Assembly (NCBI GenBank): GCA_038373885.1
Contig: JAWZYV010012274.1
Location: 1,178,001-1,242,000, forward strand
Reading direction: 5' to 3'
Length of the DNA stretch: 64,000 nt
From: Cheiracanthium punctorium
Lineage: Eukaryota > Arthropoda > Arachnida > Araneae > Cheiracanthiidae
Below the pieces are notes generated by a model. It made no database searches and was not told where the DNA came from. It was given only the letters and a program-made list of their open reading frames with translations. The position numbers were made by a program, and so were the translations under genes. Shown one piece after another: positions 56,116-64,000 of this stretch (positions within the stretch are counted from its first letter, which is position 1; each line of letters begins with the position of its first letter).

Positions 56116-59100
56116 CCTTAAATAACTACAAAAACCATGTCCTTTGCTAAATCGCTGATATGATATTTTAAATACGTATATGCTGATTGATAAATTGGTA
56201 TTATCTGATGTATAATCGAAAAAGTTTGTCTGGTATACAAATACAAATCTACAATGTTCGATCGATTAGCCTGAAATGTTGCACAGATTTGTAAAATGAT
56301 AGGGAGAAGGCCATAGGCGAGTCTACGATTTTGAAATTTCTTTTTATGCAAAGCTATCTATAGCAAGTGAGATTAGCATCATTTTGATGTCATGAGTTTA
56401 AAAATAACTAAGAATCCCCCCCCATGCGCCAGTTATGTTACCAGACTGTAAAGAAAAAATTGCGCCATACGCGAAATTATTATATAATTTCTCGAATTCC
56501 TATTATCATGGGAAAAGTGGCCTTATTTATAATTTTTTTAAAACTTTCGTGAAGCACGAAGTACTTGGCTCAACTTTTTAGTTTTCTACAAAAGCTATAA
56601 CCAGTGCCACCAGTTGCTAATAATGCTGATCTTTTTAAATTTCAAGTGAAATTAGAAACGTCATACTTCATGATTTTAAAATAGGAAGCAATTTACATTC
56701 AACAAAATGTCAATTTCGAGTATTTAAACAAGGAAATTATTTTTAACTGAAATTAGAACAAAAAAAATCTTCATCTTTTCGAAACTTCAGAATATTTTCC
56801 TTAAGACAGTACAATCCCTCGTGAAGAGGAGACGCATTTACAGAGAAGCCGACTCGTTCTTCCTACTAAATCGTAAATGTTCCCCTGAATCGTTATGATT
56901 TAATTTTTTAATGATAATAATGTTCAGCCAAATTTTGTTTCAACTAAAAGATTCATCAAAGTTTTTTTGTGTTTAAACAAAATAAAGAAAACGATTATTC
57001 CCGTATGAAGAACGCGCCATTTGCAAGCTCCTAATAAAAGTGTGCTCAAAAATTAACAAAACACTTGATTTGTGTAGAAAAAAAGTATTTTTTAAATTTA
57101 TATGTTTAAGTAATCGGTGCATTTTAGATAAATTTTAACTTTTAAATCTAGCATATATTTCAGTTTTTTGTTTTGAATCTTTACAATTTTGAATCTTTAC
57201 CTTATTTGACTTGAAATATATATATAGTATAATATTTCAAGTATATATTATCAAGTATATATATCAAGTATATCAAGAGTATAATAAAGCGAAATTTTAC
57301 CTTTAAGCAACGTCTTTTTTTTTTTCTCCAGGGAATCCAACACTGAAAATTTAGAGTGTGCAAAACTAATTCAATAATACAAATGTATTCTTGAAGGAAA
57401 CATGATAGAATAACAAACCAGGATTGACCGGTTTTCCCCCTCTCCCGCAATTCATGAAGTTGCTCGTGTACTATAAGAACATCTCCAAGCAAATCATTAT
57501 GTTCCTTAAGTACACCCTTTCTAGAAAGTATTCAATTGTAAGTCAAATATCTTATATCGGTCCGTATTTAAAATATTCGTAAAATGTGAGTCATATAGCA
57601 AATAGAAATGATTTCCCATACTGCTTTTAAGCTGTCTGTTTCTCAAAAAAGTCATTATTCACGAAACTAAATTGGGAATTATTTTACACTGGAATACTTT
57701 TTTGAGCGGCTGTACATAAATGAATATGCTTCATGTTTCTAGTTTTGCGGGTTTGATTTTTCAATGGATGTTTGGTAAATGTTTTTGTCGTTATTTTAAT
57801 ATAATATGAGGGGTCCAAGAATAATCACAGATGTGGTTGAAATGAAAGAAATTTCAATGCGGAGGGGATTTATAGCTTACAGCTTTACGGACTTTTTTTT
57901 TTGTGTGTTATTTAAAAAATACTTTTAAAGCTAACTTTTAAAGCATTAATTATTAATCTTCATTAATCCAACATGCAAATTTTGTCCCACAGTGGAGCAC
58001 TTTTTGATTTAACTTTAAAATTCAGAAATTTTGGTTTAAAGTAACATTTGAATTTAGAAAGTTTAAATTTATATTGAAGTGTTTTTGTGAGACTAAAATT
58101 ATTTATTTATAAATGAACCAGTTGAGGTTGAAATTATTTTAGCTTTAACGCCAACAGCCTACAAAGATTTTACAGCTGTCTATAGTAGTTTATAATTAGT
58201 TGTTCTTTCGTCATAGATAATAACACAGCACCCTTTTCTTTTAGTGATTTCATATACTTTTCTTGCAAAATAAAGAATTGATTTCTTTGATGTACGTTTT
58301 ATCAACTTCCACTGTCAGCCTTCACCAGTTGCTTAATCGCTATTCCGTCCAAGAAAAAATGTATTTTGCAATAAATTTATTAAGGAAGTTTATTTGTATG
58401 AATGTAGCTTTCCGCCACTCCGATATCTTTGGATGTAAATATTTTGATCTATCTGTGATTGATGTAAAAGGAAATGCACTGACAAAAGATTGAATTGGCA
58501 TATTTACTTTTCAAAGAATCATTCTCCAAGACAGGTTCAAAGACAAATCAATTCCATATTAGCTTCTTCACTTGCTTTTGGTAGTATGGATGACTGTGGC
58601 TGCTTTTGGTATACATTTGAGAGCTGCTCGCCAAAAAGAACATTAACGTGCTCCCGGAAAAAATGCTCAAAAATAACCGATGACAAGAATCAAAGAACAA
58701 TAAGGATATCACTCGTGGAGGAAGTTTTCTTCCAAGAAAAAATGATAAAGTGGTGTTCCAATTTTTAGTTGAAATATCATATTGGTTTCTTTTTTACTTA
58801 ATTAGGTTTCTAAACAACACCGTGTCGGTTACGTGTTACAGAAGGAATGTTTAATCTAAAGAAGAAAAAATGTGCTAACATAATCAGATCAATTTTGACA
58901 TGTCCAAAGACAAACAGGAGAAATAAGGATAAATGGAGTAGTGGCGTCATTCTTTTCTGCAATTAAATACTCATTAAGAAGGAGGTAAATGAGAGGGTGG
59001 AGATCGAAAATTATATAAACAGTGAAAACTTATCTTCACCTTGAACATGAATTAAATATTAAAATTTGAAATTTTATAGGAAAAATTCTAGGGTAAATAA

Positions 59101-60025
59101 TTTTCACAAAGGATATCAATTCTGATTAACTTTTATGATATTAAAATTTGTAGTAAAATTTGACTTTTGAAAGGAAAATAAATCAGCATTTTTTATTAAC
59201 ATTTTAAATTATTTTTAGTTATTATTAAATGAAAGCTAAGAACAAATAGCTTAATGTAAAAAATATATATATAATTAATTTTCAAAGAAAAGTTTTTTAA
59301 AGATTAATTGTTCACTCTTTATTAAAAAATTTCGCATCTTATTTTATTTTTCTGCTTCTGTTTTTACAGCCTCTCAGTACTGGAAGATTTAAGAAACATC
59401 TTTAAAAACAGGGTTTCATTTAGTGGCATTTGTTCCCTGAAAAAATTTTAATCACAACCGCATGAGAAAAGTAAGAAAAAAAGAATCAATTATACGACTA
59501 TATTGATTTTGAAAATGTTTTAATACTTCGCAATAGTTAAAATCTCGGCATTAAACATTCGAAATGGTTTTTAGCGTTTTAAAGACAGCGAAAGATTTTT
59601 TTTTTTTTTGGGGGGGGGGGGCACAGTCTGAACAAAAACTTGCTCAGATGCTTCACAGCTATGTTTCCTAGTTTATTAATATTTCATAGTTTATCAATAT
59701 AGTCTGTCATTGTTAATACCATTTCTAACTTTTTCAGCATTAAGTTACATTTTGTTTTATCATATATCGTCTAGTCATTTAAATTGAGTCGACTATTCGC
59801 ACACTTGTCTAAGAGCAAATATACACGGTAGCACAAACACACTGACCTGGGCTTTTATTTCTTAAATATTGATCACAGATATATGCAATAAATTACAAAG
59901 TTGAGTAAAAAAAAAAGGTACAGAATTTGATGGTATCGATTAAAATTCCCAGGAAAATAAATTTAAATAAATACAAAATTTAAAGTTTTCTACGACCTCT
60001 CCTGAAAATATCCAACTAGTAATAG
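56116..60025. other. Long AT-rich stretch without recognised gene
   Basis: Two adjacent + strand frames of 76 and 92 codons (58263-58493 and 58490-58768) overlap by four bases but show no recognisable motif, splice context or codon pattern that convinces me. Microsatellite-like TATA sequence lies at 57217-57290 and a T/G homopolymer pair at about 59597-59622. No element boundary was defined. Confidence 0.35.
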
Positions 60026-60300
60026 GTGCCCCATACATTAAAGAGGTGATGTGCAAAATTTCAGCCTTTCATCGTAAATACTCTCAGAGACGAGTTTAAA
60101 CAAAATAGGTGTTATATTTATGCAATCGTTGTTTTCTTCCGCAATTTGTGTGCCACTGAAATACAATCTTCTGCTGAGATTTTTTTTTTCTCATTGAGAG
60201 CCACTGAAAAGTCAACATGCATTCATTTTCATATCTCTGAGGTTTTTCGCGATGAAAGACTGAAATTTTGTACACTACCTAATAATGTATGGGACAAGGT
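60026..60300. repeat. Foldback repeat with about 75-bp arms
   Basis: Left arm from 60028 (ccccatacatta, then gtgcaaaatttcagcctttc) and right arm to about 60296 (gatgaaagactgaaatttt, gtacac, aatgtatggga) are imperfect reverse complements. Non-coding; family unknown. Confidence 0.62.
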
Positions 60301-60383
60301 TTACTGACTGAGAAATTGTGTGGGGGGTTATATAAAATTTTAAATCTTGTATTTTTTTTTAGATTTAATCTGCCGCGTTTTAA

Positions 60384-60899
60384 CCCTTTAACGCGCAGTG
60401 TTCCCGCTCTGGAAACACCAAACTCTGACGTTTCGACTGTTGCCAGTCACGAAGAACAGATTTGATTTGTATAAAAATAGTTGCGGGTGACATAACTCCT
60501 TAACATAGAATCCTTTACTTTTTAGCACGTCATTTCCCGCAAAAAAATTGTCACGATTATTTTTAAAAGGACGGACATCTGCTGAAAAATGGAAGAATGC
60601 AAGAACAGCTGGATAGATTGCCCAATGCTGAAAAAAGGGCAGCCGTTGCCATCGCTCGACTTAACTACCAGCAAGATGGCGGACGATCGAAACGTTCATC
60701 GCGTGCCACAGATACAGAAACCCTTTTTTGACGCAGCTGGCTGTGCGCGGGCACAGCCAGCTGTCGTCAAAAAAGGGTCTCTAGATCTGCGGCACGCGAT
60801 GAACGTTTCGATCGTCCGCCATCTTGCTGGTAGTTAAGTCGAGCGATGGCAACGACTGCCCTTTTTTTCAGCATTGGTAAGGGGTTGCACCTCAAAGGG
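60384..60899. mobile_element. piggyBac-like MITE with long internal hairpin (copy 2)
   Basis: It begins ccctttaacgcgcagtgttc after TTAA (60380-60383) and ends cctcaaaggg, with TTAA two bases later (60902-60905). The region 60622-60877 is a near-perfect hairpin with arms of about 115 bp (ccaatgctgaaaaaagggca, cgctcgacttaactaccagc and complements) around a ggctgtgcgcgggcacagcc centre. The 82-codon frame through it is a by-product of the hairpin. Confidence 0.75.
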
Positions 60900-60905
60900 T
60901 GTTAA

Positions 60906-61556
60906 TCGATACCATAAAATTTTGTATACCCTTTTTTACGTAAGTGGATAGTTTATTGTATTGTATATGATCAAAATTTAAGTAATAAAAGCCTAGGTCA
61001 GTGTTTTTGGGACACCCTGTATATTATTTTCCTTTCAGAGAAGAAAAAATAAAATTAGTAGGGAAAGATGTTTTTTGTGTGGATTGTATTGAGTATAAAG
61101 TGCATTTTTCATACAATTCGCAAACTGCATGGAACGAAAGCTGAAAGTATTTTGAAAATAATGGCACAGAATTAGATATGAAGTCGTTCACTTACGCACA
61201 CTTTAAAAGTACAGTAAATTAAAGTATACGTTCTTCTCAAACGATTGTTAAATGTAATTTTACTGTGCGCTGAACTGAACGACGGACAAATAGTGAATGA
61301 GCTTTTCCATCTGTACATCATTGAAAAACTGTTCCAGCTAGTGCATATTTAAACTAGGAAAAATGCGGATTTTTATTACTATTAACACTCTATACAGAAT
61401 ATTTTGTAATGTGTGCCGAAAGGAAAATGTTGATATATCCCCCCCCCACACACACACACATGAAAAATCTTAAAAGAAAGAAAGTAAGGAAAGGAAACGG
61501 TTGGTCCAAATGACCTGAATGATTGGAACAAATTCCTTCATTTAGTTAAGTTTCTA
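60906..61556. other. Non-coding sequence
   Basis: The phrase tttttgggacaccctgtata near 61005-61025 looks like a Tc1/mariner-type terminus next to TA; no partner end was found. An (AC)n tract lies at 61447-61461. Confidence 0.35.
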
Positions 61557-61620
61557 ATGAAAACATCACACGTCAGTTCTGGAAAATGCATTTTCCAGAG
61601 CTGATGTGTGATGTTTTCAT
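61557..61620. repeat. 64-bp near-perfect palindrome
   Basis: It runs from atgaaaacatcacac to gtgtgatgttttcat with symmetry centre at 61588/61589 (aatgcatt) and very few mismatches. It could be a hairpin RNA precursor, a protein-binding palindrome or the fused ends of an element. Confidence 0.85.
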
Positions 61621-61929
61621 ATAGTAGAAATCTCCTTTCTCAGTTTAATAGTAACAATCTTCGCACAGTGTCAGTGTGCACATTTTCCCGGTGTAATAAT
61701 ATAATAGAAAAACAGTGAGAACTATAAAACGGTAACTGGCTTTACTAAAAGCGCCATTTTCTCAGGAAGTCTTTTTCATATAAAGCACACATGCAGTACA
61801 TACTGGGAGGAAGGGCCTCCCATATGGACACTAGAGTGTTTAAAATATAGGGTGTTTCGAAAACTGGGTAGGGCGAGTCGCTTATAATTTCCAAGTAAAA
61901 AATCGAAAACTTATCTTTTTACATTCGGA

Positions 61930-62045
61930 TAAGGGGGCGACGTTGGTCCACCTACTAGGTGCCCCCATAATAAAGAGACCAACAACTCCGGCCTTAGTTG
62001 TGGCCAATGCCTCCAAGGCAGAGGCCCGCTATTGGGTAAAAAAAA
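61930..62045 (+). repeat. SINE 3' fragment with shared core block
   Basis: Contains aggtgcccccataataaaga, ccaacaactccggccttagt, tgtggccaatgc and an A-rich tail (from 62037). It matches the core of 50120-50365 and 30577-30960. Confidence 0.6.
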
Positions 62046-62402
62046 TAAAAAATAAAATAAAATAAACATTCGCATCCTATTTAGGGGTCTCTCATTGCCT
62101 TCCAAGGTTTAAGATTCAGAGTATTTTGCTTCTGTTTATAGTGTACGCGAATGCACGCGTGTCGTTGTTTTTCAAACATTATTATATTGTTTTCGATACA
62201 TGTTTTCGCTTAAATTAAAGTACACCCAAATTTATTTGTTTTTTAAAAATTATTACCTAAAAATAAAACACAGTTAAAAACATATGAAGAAATGGTTCAT
62301 GATCAGTTTTAAAAAAAAGGACTTTTTTCCCCCGAGACCGAACTTTTCATTTGCCTATCCTGTTTAACAGCAGTATACAGGACCTGCTTATTCTTATCAT
62401 CC

Positions 62403-62800
62403 TTAGTTATTTAATTCTTGAAAGAGCTCCACATCACGCTCGGCAATATCATTAATTACCCATAGGCTCCTTCACAGAATCCATAGCAGTTAAGAAAAAT
62501 TGGTTCTCGGGACATTCCACTTGAACATAATCGTATGGGACAGGGAGACTTTGGAAAAAGGACAAAGTATTTAGCAAAACTAAGTCACCCAAAGACCAAA
62601 GCATATTGCATCTTTGTCATTTCTGTGACAAGAGAATCCGTTAAAGAAAGTGCATCGCTTCTGTTCCGATGCACCAAAAACTTCCTCAGTTTGGTGATCT
62701 TCCCTGGAAAGTTCTCTAAAGCTAGAACTAAAGCTATTTTTCTTTTATCTTCCTTGAAAATTTCCGAATCAAAAAGCACAATTCTTACAAAGCACTCCAA
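62403..62800 (-). pseudogene. Transposase C-terminal remnant, same superfamily as 26801-29030
   Basis: The - strand reads IVLFDSEIFKEDKRKIALVL, then after frameshifts PYDYVQVECPENQFFLTAM and finally VINDIAERDVELFQELNN and stop. ND-x-AER near the C-terminus matches NDHAERGIALVKEY of the 26.8 kb transposase, and the upstream helix-rich region fits the same layout. It is far diverged and broken, so a different, older lineage of the same transposon type. Confidence 0.5.
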
Positions 62801-63599
62801 GTGTCGACGAGTGAACTAGTCTGATTTTGAATGACTAAAGAACAATCAGAGGAGAGCAGGAGTGTATGATCTCGGTTTGGAGCACTGATTACAAGAGGAG
62901 CAGTAAACCATGATTTCACATAATAGTTCACGACGAAGATGAAAATGTTTCGAATGCCTGCACGGACAATAGGATTGAGCTTTATCCGGGGAATTTAAAG
63001 TTAAATATTGTATCCTTCAAAGACAATTTTCCTACTTAAACTTTACGTGACAAGTGAGAGATTTGAGGATCAAGTTAACCATACGTTGAAGACATTAAAA
63101 AAAAAAAAAAAAAAAAAACAGCATTAATCACGAATTTTTCCACTTATCTGTGCCTAATCGTCGTATAAATTTATTACTTTTTTTCTGAGAGAATAATGCA
63201 ATTACCCATAATACAATTCTTAAATTTTTCTCAAAATATTTCCAGTTACGCGCAACATTTAGAAAATGGAAGCAAAAAAACTAAAAATTAAAGAAAAAGT
63301 AGCATTTCTAAAATTAGTAGCAAAATCGTGATCTTTTTAAATAAATAATAATAATAATAATTTTTTTTTTTTTTTTTACATGCTTAGTTAAATGCGGTTA
63401 ACATTCACATAATAATAAACAAACAAAAAATGTTAATAATCATTAAAAAAAGTTTGGGATACAGAGTCCTCTTAATTATTTCGAGTTATGTTATACGTCA
63501 AACTTAACACACGCACACACATATATATACGTATCATGGAAACATGAAATATATTAAACATTCAATCTCAACTAAGCGTATCAGGGACCTTCATAACGA
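62801..63599. other. AT-rich sequence, no gene seen
   Basis: Poly-A (63094-63118) and poly-T (63361-63377) tracts, and no recognised feature. Confidence 0.4.
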
Positions 63600-64000
63600 A
63601 TCAGTCCCTGGGCCCCATTGAGAACGAATTGCGCAAGAAACGCGCCGAGAACAATTACACAAAACCTGTATCATCCTTTGATTGCGATCACTTTCACTTA
63701 ATAGCTTCCCAGGGGGATACTTAGTGGGCCCGGAAGTACCTATGAACGAGAACAACAGACCGGTGTAGGAAACACTCACCATCCGAAGAACCCCCAAAAT
63801 GAGGCTATGGTCAGATCATTTCCTCTAAAAAAGCGGTTTCGGCGATATTCTTTCCTCGTCGTGACTTCGCTGGGCCGCGTTTTCCCCTATCACTTGGTCA
63901 TTACCTAGTTCGCTCGCATCGAGGCAAGATTCCCCTCCCCCGCTCGCCGCTAAGTAAGCCAGGTAGGTGAGAAGAATCCTTTGTTGTCTTTCTTCTCCGG
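63600..64000 (-). promoter_or_regulatory. GC-rich edge, possible promoter or first exon
   Basis: Composition shifts abruptly to balanced or GC-rich with several CpGs (gcgccgag, ccgctcgccgc and others), unlike the preceding 60 kb. On the - strand an ATG at 63782-63780 abuts a GTGAGT donor, as in a first exon that is non-coding or carries only the start codon. No protein is recognised, and the feature continues past the window edge. It could instead be an unrecognised repeat. Confidence 0.3.

Noticed and set aside
58263..58768. Two adjacent + strand frames overlapping by four bases, as in an operon
   Set aside because: Nuclear arthropod-type DNA, no motif in either product, and the overlap is what chance frames produce.
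60589..60837. 82-codon frame on the + strand
   Set aside because: It reads through the hairpin of a piggyBac-like MITE; no protein family.

Overview
This 64 kb window is AT-rich animal nuclear DNA, most likely from an arthropod. That rests on an HR3/ROR-type nuclear receptor exon, intron-split genes and a dense load of class II transposons, MITEs and tRNA-derived SINEs. A chelicerate such as a spider is plausible but cannot be proven here. There is no operon-style organisation, CRISPR array, rRNA or convincing functional tRNA gene. Only about 0.7 kb is recognisable host coding sequence.

Two host genes can be supported and they converge. On the + strand, 19237-19496 is the last coding exon of a nuclear receptor ligand-binding domain. 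It starts inside the DRPGL motif and ends in a ROR/HR3-like activation helix; the rest of the gene lies to the left, probably outside the window. On the - strand, four exons (45353-45463, 39908-39953, 32801-32919, 25951-26181) join in frame to give a protein of about 158 residues with two CX9C motifs, homologous to vertebrate C22orf39/PANTS (UPF0545). Its 46-nt second exon has a second copy at 38132-38177, and the two copies flank a DNA transposon exactly.

Region by region: 0.8-1.05 kb holds a broken THAP domain. 1.44-5.20 kb is a giant imperfect palindrome carrying mirrored MITEs, SINE pieces and hammerhead-ribozyme-like motifs. 9.2-13.0 kb is a three-level nest (SINE, hAT transposon, smaller TIR element). 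13-19 kb is mostly intron-like. 21.8-23.8 kb is a tandem array with an apparent A-A-B higher-order pattern. 26.5-31.2 kb holds two adjacent transposons inside an intron of the C22orf39-like gene. 33-34.8 kb and 41-47.5 kb are packed with MITEs that have 8-bp target duplications. 48-64 kb carries two piggyBac-like hairpin elements, SINEs, mariner and hAT remnants, long AT-rich DNA without recognisable features, and a GC-rich stretch at the right edge that may be a promoter or first exon.

Many transposon boundaries were read directly from matching 8-bp duplications plus inverted termini, so those calls are firm even where the family name is not. The most unusual observations are the TE-flanked duplicate exon, the 3.76 kb palindrome with repeated hammerhead-like cores, the higher-order satellite, and a transposon whose transposase looks hAT-like but is otherwise unfamiliar to me.
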